DNA of 64,000 bases from Phaeacidiphilus oryzae TH49 (lineage in GTDB: Bacteria > Actinomycetota > Actinomycetes > Streptomycetales > Streptomycetaceae), in contig NZ_JQMQ01000005.1 in the NCBI RefSeq assembly GCF_000744815.1, positions 3,604,055 to 3,668,054 on the forward strand. The letters are read 5' to 3'. Position 1 is the stretch's first letter, and the number at the start of each line of letters is the position of its first letter. Below, in pieces: positions 35,685 to 44,302 of this stretch. A program made the position numbers and the translations under genes. Below the pieces are notes generated by a model that did not search any database, was not told the origin of the DNA, and saw only the letters and a program-made list of their open reading frames with translations.

Positions 35685-36674
35685 GTGACCGAATCCATTC
35701 CGGAAGCCCCGGACCGGAAGCCCGGCGGCGAGGCCGAAGGCGACACGGCCGTGGCCACGGTGCCCGGCACGCTCCCCTCCGACGACGGTGCCGCGGTCGG
35801 CGAAGGGACGGCCTCGGTCGCCGGCGAGCCGGCCTCGAACGGCGAGCCGGCCTCGAACGGCGAGCCGGCCTCGAACGGCGAGCCCGCCTCGGACGGCGAG
35901 CCCGTCGGCGAGGCCGGGGCCGCCGCGGCCCCCGACGCGCGCCCTCGGCGCCGGCTCGGAGGCTGGCGGGTCTGGCGGTGGCCGGTCGCCGCCGTCCTCT
36001 GCCTGGGCCTCGGCACCGGGACGGCCCTGGCGCTCACCGCGCCCCCGCGCACCCGGCTGCCCGGGCTGCACACCGCCGCCGACGGACGGTGGGCCTTCCC
36101 CGCGCTCACCCTGCCCACCCTGCCCGCCGGCGCGCCGGCCCCGAACAGCGGCAACCGCTACGAACACGCGGCCGACCTGCGGCAGTTGGTGATTCCGGCG
36201 CCTACCGAGGCCGGGGAGGCCGGTTCCGGTGGCGGCTGGTATCCGGTGGCCTCCTTCGTCCAGCGCTTCACCACCGGCTCCAATCGGCAGAAGCTGGCCA
36301 CCATGCTGGCGGAGGACGGCGTCCGGCATATCGCGGCCCGGCGCTGGACCACCCCCGACGGCACCCGCACCGAGGTCTACCTGCTGGGCTTCCGTTCCGA
36401 GGACTCGGGCAGCCAGGCCGACGCGGACCTGGAAGGGGTGTCCTTCTCCCCGCCCGGGATCACGGACCTGCAGCTGGACGCCCCCGACCCGCAGTTCACA
36501 GTCCCGGGCGTGACCACGTACTCCCGCCCCGCCGGGGACGGAAAGCCCGCCTCCCTCGTGGGCAAGCTCGAGAACGGCGACATCGAGGTCGTGGTGACGA
36601 TGAGCAACCCCCACTCGATCCCCAGGATCCCGATGGAGCAGACCCTGACCCTGGAGAACGAGCTGCTGCAGTGA
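35685..36674 (+). CDS. Membrane-anchored protein of unknown function, triad member 3
   Basis: 329 residues from GTG 35685. Residues 1-95 are a cytoplasmic Gly/Glu/Ala/Pro-rich region including tandem GEPASN repeats; a helix at about 98-120 (WPVAAVLCLGLGTGTALALT) anchors the outside domain. The core LAEDGVRHIAARRWTTPDGT is paralogous to member 1. No Cys pair, no active-site motif. Followed by an inverted repeat and the ABC exporter operon. Confidence 0.78.
   Translation: MTESIPEAPDRKPGGEAEGDTAVATVPGTLPSDDGAAVGEGTASVAGEPASNGEPASNGEPASNGEPASDGEPVGEAGAAAAPDARPRRRLGGWRVWRWPVAAVLCLGLGTGTALALTAPPRTRLPGLHTAADGRWAFPALTLPTLPAGAPAPNSGNRYEHAADLRQLVIPAPTEAGEAGSGGGWYPVASFVQRFTTGSNRQKLATMLAEDGVRHIAARRWTTPDGTRTEVYLLGFRSEDSGSQADADLEGVSFSPPGITDLQLDAPDPQFTVPGVTTYSRPAGDGKPASLVGKLENGDIEVVVTMSNPHSIPRIPMEQTLTLENELLQ
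35823..35894 (+). repeat. Tandem 18-bp repeats inside triad member 3
   Basis: GGCGAGCCGGCCTCGAAC occurs three times exactly (35823-35840, 35841-35858, 35859-35876), and a fourth unit differs slightly (35877-35894). The frame is kept, encoding GEPASN repeats in the cytoplasmic tail. Likely length-polymorphic by slippage. Confidence 0.9.
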
Positions 36675-36714
36675 CCCGGCCGGCCGGGCTGACGGCGGAT
36701 CACCTACCCCCGGC

Positions 36715-36749
36715 GTACGACCCCTAGGGGATCCCCCCGGACGTCGTAC
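36715..36749. promoter_or_regulatory. Inverted repeat between the triad and the ABC operon
   Basis: GTACGAC (36715-36721) and GTCGTAC (36743-36749) flank the palindrome CCCCTAGGGG and a C-rich run. It lies 73-107 bases before the start of the ABC operon and 40 bases after the triad. It may be the terminator of the triad or an operator of the ABC operon. Confidence 0.5.
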
Positions 36750-36821
36750 CTCCGGAGGGCAGGGGGAAGGTGATGCGTCAGAGCGATGCGGGGGCGGGGA
36801 CCGGGGGACTACGTTCGCAGG

Positions 36822-37865
36822 GTGTCTGATACCCAAGTCCTCAGCGACGCCTCGGCCGGGACAGCCGGGGACGAGCCCGTCATCACAACGGACGGGCTCA
36901 CCAAGAGGTTCCCCAGAGTCACCGCGCTGGACAGCCTGACCCTGAGCATCGGGCGGGGCGTCGTCGGCCTGGTCGGGGCCAACGGCGCCGGCAAGTCCAC
37001 GATGATCAAGATCCTCCTCGGGCTCACCCCGGCCAGCGCGGGCGGCGCCCGGGTCCTGGGCCTCGACGTGGCCTCCCAAGGGGAGGCCATCCGCGAGCGC
37101 GTCGGCTATATGCCCGAGCACGACTGCCTGCCGCCCGACGTCTCGGCCACCGAGTTCGTGGTGCACATGGCGCGGATGTCCGGTCTCCCGGCCTCCGCCG
37201 CCCGTGAGCGCACCGCCGACACCCTGCGCCACGTCGGCCTGTACGAGGAGCGCTACCGCCCGATCGGCGGTTACTCGACCGGCATGAAGCAGCGGGTGAA
37301 GCTGGCCCAGGCCCTGGTCCACGACCCCAAGCTGGTGCTGCTCGACGAGCCGACCAACGGCCTGGACCCGGTCGGCCGGGACGACATGCTGGACCTGGTC
37401 CGCCGCATCCACCGGGACTTCGGCATCTCCGTGCTGGTCACCTCGCACCTCCTCGGCGAGCTCGAGCGCACCTGCGACCACGTGGTGGTGATCGACGGCG
37501 GCAAGCTCCTCCGCTCCTCCTCCACGGCCGACTTCACCCAGACCACCCGGCTCCTCGCGGTCGAGGTCACCGACCCCGCCGACGAGCACGCCGACCCCGC
37601 GTACGCCGAGAACGCGGTCCGGGACCGGCTGCGCGAGGCCGGGCTCACGGTCACCGCCGACGGCGGCGCCCGGGTGCTGCTGGTCGAGATGACCCCCGAG
37701 CTGGGCGAGGACGTCTACGACCGGGTCCGCGACACCGTCGCCGACCTCGGCCTCGGCTTGGTGCGGATGGAGCAGCGCAGGCACCGCATCGCCGAGGTGT
37801 TCACCGACCGGCCCGCCGCCGAACAGAGCCGGCCGCAGCAGGAGGAGGGCGCCGCCCATGTCTGA
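36822..37865 (+). CDS. ABC transporter ATP-binding protein
   Basis: 347 residues. Walker A GANGAGKST, signature YSTGMKQRVKLAQALV (instead of LSGGQ), Walker B LVLLDEPTNGLDP, and switch His in LVTSHLLGELE. The C-terminus (residues about 230-347) is a regulatory extension. GTG 36822 with -10 TACGTT (36810-36815) six bases earlier marks a leaderless start. Its last 8 bases overlap the permease gene. First of a four-gene unit (ATPase-permease-ATPase-permease). Exporter, substrate unknown; NatA/bacitracin-resistance type. Confidence 0.9.
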   Translation: MSDTQVLSDASAGTAGDEPVITTDGLTKRFPRVTALDSLTLSIGRGVVGLVGANGAGKSTMIKILLGLTPASAGGARVLGLDVASQGEAIRERVGYMPEHDCLPPDVSATEFVVHMARMSGLPASAARERTADTLRHVGLYEERYRPIGGYSTGMKQRVKLAQALVHDPKLVLLDEPTNGLDPVGRDDMLDLVRRIHRDFGISVLVTSHLLGELERTCDHVVVIDGGKLLRSSSTADFTQTTRLLAVEVTDPADEHADPAYAENAVRDRLREAGLTVTADGGARVLLVEMTPELGEDVYDRVRDTVADLGLGLVRMEQRRHRIAEVFTDRPAAEQSRPQQEEGAAHV

Positions 37866-38775
37866 TCTCGGCATCCCCGTCCCGGCCTCAGCGGCCGCCC
37901 CGGACGTCATCCACGACATCGGCTACCGCCACTACGAGGGCCGCCGGCTGGGCCGCGGCTACGCGATGCGCTCGCTCTACGTGCAGACGCTGCGCGGCTC
38001 CTTCGGCCTCGGGCGGTCGGTCAAGTCCAAGATCCTGCCGATGACCCTCCTCGGCGTGATGTGCGTCCCCGCGCTGATCGCGGTCGCCGTCGCGGTGTAC
38101 GTGAAGCTGAACCGGCTGCCCATCGAGTACCCGCACTACCTGGTCATCATGGAGTTCGTGACCGCGGTCTTCGTCGCCTCGCAGGCGCCGGTCGCGGTCT
38201 CCAGGGACCTGCGGTTCCAGACCATGCCGCTGTACTTCTCCCGGCCGCTGACCTCCCGCGACTACGTCCGGGCCAAGTTCGCCGCCCTGGCCAGCGCGGT
38301 CTTCATCCTCACCGCGCTGCCGATGCTGGTCTTCTACCTGGGCGCGGTCTTCTCCAAGCTGGGCTTCGTCTACAACACCGAGCACTTCGCCTACGGCCTG
38401 TTCGCGGCGGTCTGCTACTCCCTCCTCTACTCGGCGATCGCGCTGCTGATCGCCTCGGCCACGCCCCGGCGCGGCTTCGGGGTGGCCGGGATCATCGCGG
38501 TGCTGCTGATCTCCTCGGCGATCTCCGGGATCGTCTACGGGGTGCTCAACTTCCGCGGCGGCTTCGACCCGAGCTCCACCTCCTCCGCGCACTGGGCCGG
38601 CGTGATCGCCCCCGCGCAGCTGGTGGACTCGCTCACCACCTGGCTCTTCCACCTCCGGGTGCAGGGGATGGCGGGCGTGCCGGGCGCGGTCGGCGGGATC
38701 GTGTTCGCCGCCGAGCTGGTACTGATCGTCGTCGCCTGCTACGCGCTGCTGGTCCGGCGCTACCGCCGCCTCTGA
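37858..38775 (+). CDS. ABC transporter permease
   Basis: 305 residues, about six membrane helices after a 50-residue N-terminal cytoplasmic part (YRHYEGRRLGRGYAMRSLYV). FQTMPLYFSRPLTSRDYVRA is the conserved cytoplasmic loop of this permease class, where the domain couples to the ATPase. Start ATG 37858 with AGGAGG upstream, inside the end of the ATPase gene. Pairs with 36822-37865. Confidence 0.88.
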   Translation: MSDLGIPVPASAAAPDVIHDIGYRHYEGRRLGRGYAMRSLYVQTLRGSFGLGRSVKSKILPMTLLGVMCVPALIAVAVAVYVKLNRLPIEYPHYLVIMEFVTAVFVASQAPVAVSRDLRFQTMPLYFSRPLTSRDYVRAKFAALASAVFILTALPMLVFYLGAVFSKLGFVYNTEHFAYGLFAAVCYSLLYSAIALLIASATPRRGFGVAGIIAVLLISSAISGIVYGVLNFRGGFDPSSTSSAHWAGVIAPAQLVDSLTTWLFHLRVQGMAGVPGAVGGIVFAAELVLIVVACYALLVRRYRRL

Positions 38776-38802
38776 AGCTTCGTCGGGAGACGAGAACACA
38801 CC

Positions 38803-39720
38803 ATGGCAACCATCACCATCGACAAGGCCTCCCGCTGGTTCGGCAACGTGGTCGCGGTCAACGACGTCACGATGACGATCGGTCCGGGGGTGACCGGACT
38901 GCTCGGCCCGAACGGCGCCGGCAAGTCCACGCTGATCCACATGATGTCCGGCTTCCTGCCGCCCTCGGCCGGCACCGTCACCCTGGACGGCGCCGCGGTC
39001 TGGCGCAACCAGCGCGCGTACGCGCAGATCGGGCTGGTCCCCGAGCGCGAGGCGATGTACGACTTCCTGACCGGCTGGCAGTTCGTGCTGGCCAACGCCG
39101 AGCTCCACAAGCTCCCCGACCCGGAGGAGGCCGCCCGCCGGGCGCTCGCCACGGTCGAGATGGAGTACGCGATGGAGCGGAAGGTCTCCACCTACTCCAA
39201 GGGCATGAAGCAGCGGGTGAAGATGGCCTCGGCGCTGGTCCACGACCCGGCCGTGCTGCTCCTCGACGAGCCCTTCAACGGGATGGACCCGCGGCAGCGG
39301 ATGCATCTCATGGGGCTGCTGCGGCAGTTCGCCGCGGACGGCCGGACGGTCCTCTTCTCCTCGCACATCCTGGAGGAGGTCGAACAGCTGGCCCGGCACA
39401 TCGAGGTGATCGTGGCGGGGCGGCACGCCGCCTCCGGCGACTTCCGCAAGATCCGCCGGCTGATGACCGACCGGCCGCACCGCTACCTGGTCCGCTCCAG
39501 CGACGACCGGCGGCTGGCCGCCGCGCTGATCGCGGACGGCTCCACGGCCGCGATCGAGTTCGACCGCAAGGAGAGCGCCCTGCGCATCCAGGCGATCGAC
39601 TTCTTCCGCTTCACCGAGCTGCTGCCGCGGGTCGCCAAGGAGGCGGACGTACGGCTGCTCACCGTCTCCCCGGCCGACGAGTCCCTGGAGAGCGTCTTCT
39701 CCTACCTCGTAGCCTCCTGA
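38803..39720 (+). CDS. ABC transporter ATP-binding protein (second)
   Basis: 305 residues; Walker A GPNGAGKSTL, signature YSKGMKQRVKMASALV, Walker B VLLLDEPFNGMDP, switch LFSSHILEEVEQL. Similar to the first ATPase of the unit but with its own C-terminal region. ATG 38803, in the same operon; 27-base gap from the first permease. Pairs with the next permease. Confidence 0.9.
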   Translation: MATITIDKASRWFGNVVAVNDVTMTIGPGVTGLLGPNGAGKSTLIHMMSGFLPPSAGTVTLDGAAVWRNQRAYAQIGLVPEREAMYDFLTGWQFVLANAELHKLPDPEEAARRALATVEMEYAMERKVSTYSKGMKQRVKMASALVHDPAVLLLDEPFNGMDPRQRMHLMGLLRQFAADGRTVLFSSHILEEVEQLARHIEVIVAGRHAASGDFRKIRRLMTDRPHRYLVRSSDDRRLAAALIADGSTAAIEFDRKESALRIQAIDFFRFTELLPRVAKEADVRLLTVSPADESLESVFSYLVAS

Positions 39721-39744
39721 TCTTCATCCGAAGGGTCCTCAGAA

Positions 39745-40461
39745 GTGAACTACACCGTAGCCGCGCTCACGCTGCGCGGACTGCTCGGGCGGCGCCGGGG
39801 GCTGCTCCTGCTCGCCGTGCCGCTGCTGCTGATCGTCCTGGCGGTCGTCGTGCGGCTGGGCGTCGGCGTCGACCACGATGCGACCGTCAACCTGCTGAGC
39901 AAGCTGGCGCTGGGCACGATGGTGCCGCTGCTCGGGCTGATCGCCGGGACGGGCGCGATCGGGCCGGAGATCGACGACGGCTCGATCATCTACCTGCTGG
40001 CCAAGCCGCAGCCGCGATACAAGATCATCCTGACCAAGCTGGCGGTGGCGATCGGCTGCTCGGCGGTCTTCGCCGCCGTCCCGACCTTCCTGGCCGGCGA
40101 GATCCTCTACGGCAACCTCGAACACATCGCGCTGGGGTACGGGATCGGCGCGCTGGTCGCCGGGGTCGCGTACAGCGCGCTCTTCCTCCTCTTCGGGGTG
40201 ATCACCCGGCACGCGGTGGTCGTCGGGCTGCTGTACGCGCTGCTGTGGGAGAGCGTGGTCGGCAACTTCGTGCCGGGGGCGCGGACGTTGAGCATCCAGC
40301 AGTGGGGCCAGACGGTGGCCCGGCAGGTGGCCGACTCCGGCTCGCTGACCGCTAACGTCCACCTCCCGGTGGCCATCCCGCTGCTGATCGTCGTCGCCGT
40401 CGGCGCGACGGCGCTGGCCTCCGTCCGCCTGGCGGGTCTGACCCTCGCGGGCGAGGAGTAG
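39745..40461 (+). CDS. ABC transporter permease (second)
   Basis: 238 residues with about six membrane helices, starting VNYTVAALTLRGLLGRRRGL; AGTGAIGPEIDDGSIIYLLA-KPQPRYKIIL is the cytoplasmic coupling region of this permease class. GTG 39745. Forms the second half of the two ATPase-permease pairs. Whether the pairs form one or two exporters is not evident. Followed by an interspersed repeat element. Confidence 0.88.
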   Translation: MNYTVAALTLRGLLGRRRGLLLLAVPLLLIVLAVVVRLGVGVDHDATVNLLSKLALGTMVPLLGLIAGTGAIGPEIDDGSIIYLLAKPQPRYKIILTKLAVAIGCSAVFAAVPTFLAGEILYGNLEHIALGYGIGALVAGVAYSALFLLFGVITRHAVVVGLLYALLWESVVGNFVPGARTLSIQQWGQTVARQVADSGSLTANVHLPVAIPLLIVVAVGATALASVRLAGLTLAGEE

Positions 40462-40487
40462 CCCCTGCGAAGTTGCGCAGCAACTTC

Positions 40488-40617
40488 AGGGGCGCGGGGA
40501 ACTGCGCGCCCAGCCGTCTACGGCGCCGCACCCGGCAACGACTACCGGGTTGCAACCCGAACTCCGCTGCCGACTGCGGCCAGTCGACGGCCGGCCGCGC
40601 AGTTCCCCGCGCCCCTT
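40488..40617. repeat. Interspersed inverted-repeat element, copy A
   Basis: GGGGCGCGGGGAACTGCGCG begins at 40489 and its complement CGCAGTTCCCCGCGCCCC lies at 40598-40615, giving a long stem around a roughly 90-base interior that is itself GC-rich. The element lies between the 3' ends of the convergent permease and MFS genes. Two related copies are in the window (46211-46315, 49822-50059). Such 'GCGCAGTTCCCCGCGCCCC' repeats are abundant in Streptomyces intergenic DNA. Confidence 0.85.
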
Positions 40618-40696
40618 GATCTGCTGGCGCAGATCGCGGGGCCCGGGGCGGGCAGCCCCGGGAAACGGGCAGGGGCGGGGCTGGGGCAGAGAAAAC

Positions 40697-42013
40697 TCAA
40701 GACGCGGTGCGTCCGGCCTCCTGGAGGGGAGAGGCCGGGCGCACCGGCACGGTACGGGACTCCGTCTCCCGCGCGACGGTGCGGCCGTCCGTCCGCAGGA
40801 CGAGATCCCGCGCACCCCCCAGCCCCGCGACCAGCCCCACCCCGCAGGCCGCCAGCAGCACCGCCGCCGGAATCGCCCACCCCCCGGTGGCCTGGTGGAG
40901 GGCGCCGACCCCCACCGGGCCCACCGCCGCGATCAGATACCCCACCAGCTGCGACATCCCCGACACCTCGGCGGCCACCACCGCGTTCTGCGCCCGCAGC
41001 ACGATCATCGCCAGCGCCAGACCGAACGCCCCGCCCATGGCCAGCCCCAGCGGCACCGCGAAGCCCCAGGACCAGTCGGCCGGCGCGGCCATCAGCCCGG
41101 CCACGCCCACCGCGTAGCAGCCGATCATCGCCGCCACCAGCGGCCGCTGGCTGCGCATCCGCCCGGCCAGCAGCGGCACCGTGAACGACCCGACGATCTG
41201 CACCAGATTGCAGAAGGCGAAGACCAGCCCCGCCGTCCCCCGGTCCATCCCGTGCGAGACCAGGACGGTCGGGTACCAGGCGATCAGGGTGTACGCCAGC
41301 AGCGAGCAGATCCCCATGTAGACCGCCAGCTGCCAGGCCAGCCGCGACCGCCACAGCCCCGGCACCCGATGCCCGGCGCCCGTCGCGGCCGCCCCCGCCG
41401 CGGCCGCCCCCGCAACCGCTCCCACGGTCCCCGGCCCTGGAGCCCCCGGACCCCGCCGCCCCCGCGAGACCTGCGGCAGCCACACCCCCGCCGCCACCAG
41501 CGCCGGCAGCGACCAGGAGGCCAGCGAGCCCTGCCAGTGCCCCCCGAACAGCCGCTCCATCGGCACCGACAGCGCCGCGGCCAGCGTGGAACCGGCGATC
41601 ATCACCGTCGAGTACAGCCCGGTCATCGCCGCCGCCCGGTCCGGGAAGTCCCGCTTGACCAGGCCCGGCATGGTGACGTTGAGGACCGCGATACCGGCCC
41701 CGATCACCATCGAGCCCGCGTACAGCGCCGCGCTGCCGGGCAGCACCCGTACGGCGATGCCGACCGCGAGCAGCAGCAGTCCGCCGAGGACGACCCGCTC
41801 GGTGCCGAACCGCCGCGCGGCCCGCGGCACGAGGGGGGCGACCAGGCCCAGGAACAGCACGGGCAGGGTGGTGAGCAGTCCGGCGGCGGTGGAGCCGAGC
41901 CGGTAGCTGCCCGAGACATCCCCGAGCAGCGGGGAGACGGCCGACATGGCGGCCCGCATGTTGACGGCGACCAGGACGATGCCGACCAGCGTCGCGACGC
42001 GCTGCGTCTTCAT
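40697..42013 (-). CDS. MFS transporter (CynX/NimT type)
   Basis: 438 residues with about twelve membrane helices. Starts MKTQRVATLVGIVLVAVNMR, the CynX/NimT family signature (NxRAAxxAVSPLL), which comprises cyanate- and nitroimidazole-type exporters; here the substrate is unknown. An Ala/Gly-rich loop (about 200-225) lies between the two halves. ATG 42013. Downstream end abuts repeat copy A. Confidence 0.88.
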   Translation of the reverse strand: MKTQRVATLVGIVLVAVNMRAAMSAVSPLLGDVSGSYRLGSTAAGLLTTLPVLFLGLVAPLVPRAARRFGTERVVLGGLLLLAVGIAVRVLPGSAALYAGSMVIGAGIAVLNVTMPGLVKRDFPDRAAAMTGLYSTVMIAGSTLAAALSVPMERLFGGHWQGSLASWSLPALVAAGVWLPQVSRGRRGPGAPGPGTVGAVAGAAAAGAAATGAGHRVPGLWRSRLAWQLAVYMGICSLLAYTLIAWYPTVLVSHGMDRGTAGLVFAFCNLVQIVGSFTVPLLAGRMRSQRPLVAAMIGCYAVGVAGLMAAPADWSWGFAVPLGLAMGGAFGLALAMIVLRAQNAVVAAEVSGMSQLVGYLIAAVGPVGVGALHQATGGWAIPAAVLLAACGVGLVAGLGGARDLVLRTDGRTVARETESRTVPVRPASPLQEAGRTAS

Positions 42014-42162
42014 GGTGGTGCGAATCCTCGAGTTGTCGATCGTGTGCGGGAACGGCGAAGCGCGGGCCGGCGGGCTCGCGCGCTGCGCGCGGCCGCGGCC
42101 TCGTCCGGTTCGCTAGCTCCCAGGAGCGATCAACAGCAGGTCCACACCGCACATGCTACCGA

Positions 42163-43206
42163 TCAGATCCGCCCCCTCCGCCGCTCGGCCCAGAGCAGCC
42201 CCACCAGGTATCCGCCGCCCAGCACCCCGGTCAGCGCTCCCACCGGCAGCTCCCGTCCCGGCGCGATCCGCTGGGCCAGCAGGTCGGCGACGGTCAGCAG
42301 CGCCGCCCCGGTCAGCGCCGAGGCGGCCAGGTTCGGCCCCGGCGCCCGGGTCAGCCGCCGCGCCAGCTGGGGCGCGGTCAGCGCGACGAAGGCCACCGGC
42401 CCGCAGGCCGCGGTCGCCGCCGCGGCCAGCAGCACGGCGGCCGCGAGGAGCGCGCCCCGCGCCCGCTCCACCCGCACCCCGAGCCCGTACGCCGCGTCGT
42501 CGCCGAGTTCCAGCCCGCGCAGGGTCCGTCCGGCGCAGGCCAGCACGGGTCCGCCGAGCAGCACCAAGGGCAGCCCGACGGACAGGACGTCGGACCAGCC
42601 CCGCCCGTCCAGCGAGCCGGTGATCCAGCGCACCGCCCGTGCCGCGTCCAGGAGTTGGGCCCTGGTCAGCAGGTAGCCGGTGATCCCGGTGGCCACCGCG
42701 GAGACGCCGATCCCGGTGAGTACCAGCCGCGTTCCCTGGCTGCCGGTCCTGCGGGTGAGCAGCCAGACGGCCGTCCCGGTGGCGATGCCGCCGGCCGCCG
42801 CGCCCCCGGCCACCGCCCCCGCGCCCGCGGCCCCGCCGCCGATCGTGATCGCGGCCAGCGCCCCGGTGGCCGCGCCCTGGCTGAAGCCGAGGACGTCCGG
42901 GCTGCCCAGCGGGTTGCGCACCAGCGACTGGAAGACCGCCCCGGAGAGCGCCAGCGCCGCGCCCGCCAGGAGGGCGGTCAGCACCCGCGGCAGTCGCAGC
43001 TGGTCGACCACGAAGGCCTCGGCCGGCGTACCCGCGCCGGCCAGGGTGCGCAGCACCTGTCCCGGCCCCATCGGGAACTCCCCGGTGCCGATCGACACCA
43101 CCGCGGCCGCGAGACCGGCCAGCGCGATCGCCGACCCGGCCGCCGCCGCCCGCGGCCGCACCGCGAGCGACCACCCGCGCCGCCGCAGCGTCCATGCCCC
43201 CCTCAT
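42163..43206 (-). CDS. FecCD-type iron-siderophore ABC permease, subunit 2
   Basis: 347 residues, about ten membrane helices. Starts MRGAWTLRRRGWSLAVRPRA; RNPLGSPDVLGFSQGAATGA and GPVAFVALTAPQLARRLTR are the conserved BtuC/FecD permease motifs, the second being the ATPase-coupling loop. Start ATG 43206 overlaps the stop of the upstream permease by one base (TGATG), indicating translational coupling. Two permeases make the heterodimeric channel for ferric siderophore. No ATPase gene follows. Confidence 0.93.
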   Translation of the reverse strand: MRGAWTLRRRGWSLAVRPRAAAAGSAIALAGLAAAVVSIGTGEFPMGPGQVLRTLAGAGTPAEAFVVDQLRLPRVLTALLAGAALALSGAVFQSLVRNPLGSPDVLGFSQGAATGALAAITIGGGAAGAGAVAGGAAAGGIATGTAVWLLTRRTGSQGTRLVLTGIGVSAVATGITGYLLTRAQLLDAARAVRWITGSLDGRGWSDVLSVGLPLVLLGGPVLACAGRTLRGLELGDDAAYGLGVRVERARGALLAAAVLLAAAATAACGPVAFVALTAPQLARRLTRAPGPNLAASALTGAALLTVADLLAQRIAPGRELPVGALTGVLGGGYLVGLLWAERRRGRI

Positions 43207-44246
43207 CACCGAACTCCCTTGCGCCGATTGACGATCCACAGAAAGCAGGGCCCGCCGACGGCGGCCGTGACGATCCCGGCCTGGAGCTCGGACGGCGCCG
43301 CCACCAGCCGCCCCAGCACATCGGCGCCGAGCAGCAGCGCCGGTGCCAGCAGGGCGCAGAGCGGCAGCAGCCGGCGGAGGTCGGGACCGGTGAACCGGCG
43401 GACCAGATGCGGCACCAGCAGTCCGACGAAGACGATCGGCCCGCAGGCCGCCGTGGCCGCCCCGCACAGCAGCGTCACCGCGGCGATCGCGGCCACCCGC
43501 ACGCGGGCCGGCCGCACGCCCAGCGCCCGGGCCGAATCCTCGCCCAGCGAGAGGGAGTTGAGCGGACGCGCCAGCGCCAGCGCGATCCCCCCGCCGACCG
43601 CCGTGAAGGGCAGCAGCCCGAGCACCGACTGCGGACTCGCGCTCGCCAGCGAGCCCACTGTCCAGAACCGCATCCGGTCCAGCGCCCCGGTGTCCAGCAG
43701 TTCCACCGCGTTGACGTAGGAGTAGAGCGCCGCGTTGACCGCCGTCCCGGCCAGCGCCAGTCGGGCCGGCGTCGCCGTGCGGTGCCCGCCCACCGCGTAG
43801 ACCAGCACCGAGACGACGGCCGCCCCGGCCAGCGCGAACCACACCGTGCCCAGGTACGACCCGGCGCCGAGCAGGGCGCTCGCGGTGACCACGGCGGCGG
43901 AGGCCCCGGCGTTGATCCCGAGCACCCCGGGGTCGGCCAGCGGGTTGCGGGTCAGCGCCTGCATCACCCAGCCGGCCAGTCCCAGCGCACTGCCGGCCAG
44001 CAGTCCGAGGAGGGTGCGCGGCAGCCGCATCTGATGGACGACCGTCCAGCCGGGCGAGCCCTCCTCGGTGAGCCCCCGCCAGACCTCGGAGGGGGAGAGC
44101 GGATGGGCGCCGAGCGCCAGGCTGGCCAGCAGGACGCCGAGCAGCAGCAGGGCCGCGAGCAGCAGCAGGAGGGCGGCCGGTCGCCGGCGGACGGCGGCCG
44201 GTGGCGGCGGTGCGCCGGTGGGGCGGGCGGTGGTGACGGCGGACAT
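43206..44246 (-). CDS. FecCD-type iron-siderophore ABC permease, subunit 1
   Basis: 346 residues; starts MSAVTTARPTGAPPPPAAVR with about ten membrane helices; RNPLADPGVLGINAGASAA and GPIVFVGLLVPHLVRRFTG are the family motifs. Near-immediate iron box upstream (44251-44269), so repressed by DmdR1/IdeR-type regulator when iron is replete. Divergent from the binding protein gene. Only one-base overlap with the second permease. Confidence 0.93.
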   Translation of the reverse strand: MSAVTTARPTGAPPPPAAVRRRPAALLLLLAALLLLGVLLASLALGAHPLSPSEVWRGLTEEGSPGWTVVHQMRLPRTLLGLLAGSALGLAGWVMQALTRNPLADPGVLGINAGASAAVVTASALLGAGSYLGTVWFALAGAAVVSVLVYAVGGHRTATPARLALAGTAVNAALYSYVNAVELLDTGALDRMRFWTVGSLASASPQSVLGLLPFTAVGGGIALALARPLNSLSLGEDSARALGVRPARVRVAAIAAVTLLCGAATAACGPIVFVGLLVPHLVRRFTGPDLRRLLPLCALLAPALLLGADVLGRLVAAPSELQAGIVTAAVGGPCFLWIVNRRKGVR

Positions 44247-44250
44247 GAGC

Positions 44251-44269
44251 TTAGGTTAGCCTAACCAAA
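44251..44269. promoter_or_regulatory. Iron box (DmdR/IdeR operator)
   Basis: TTAGGTTAGCCTAACCAAA matches the actinobacterial iron box TTAGGTTAGGCTAACCTAA at 17 of 19 positions, with palindromic TTAGGTTAG/CTAACC arms. It sits between the divergent permease and binding-protein genes, so can control both. DmdR1 (Streptomyces IdeR homologue) represses in Fe(II). Confidence 0.92.
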
Positions 44270-44302
44270 CATCGCCTTTGTAATGGAGCGTCAGAAACCA
44301 CC

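Noticed and set aside
35823-35894. CRISPR-like repeats
   Set aside because: Units abut with no spacers and keep the reading frame; they encode GEPASN repeats.
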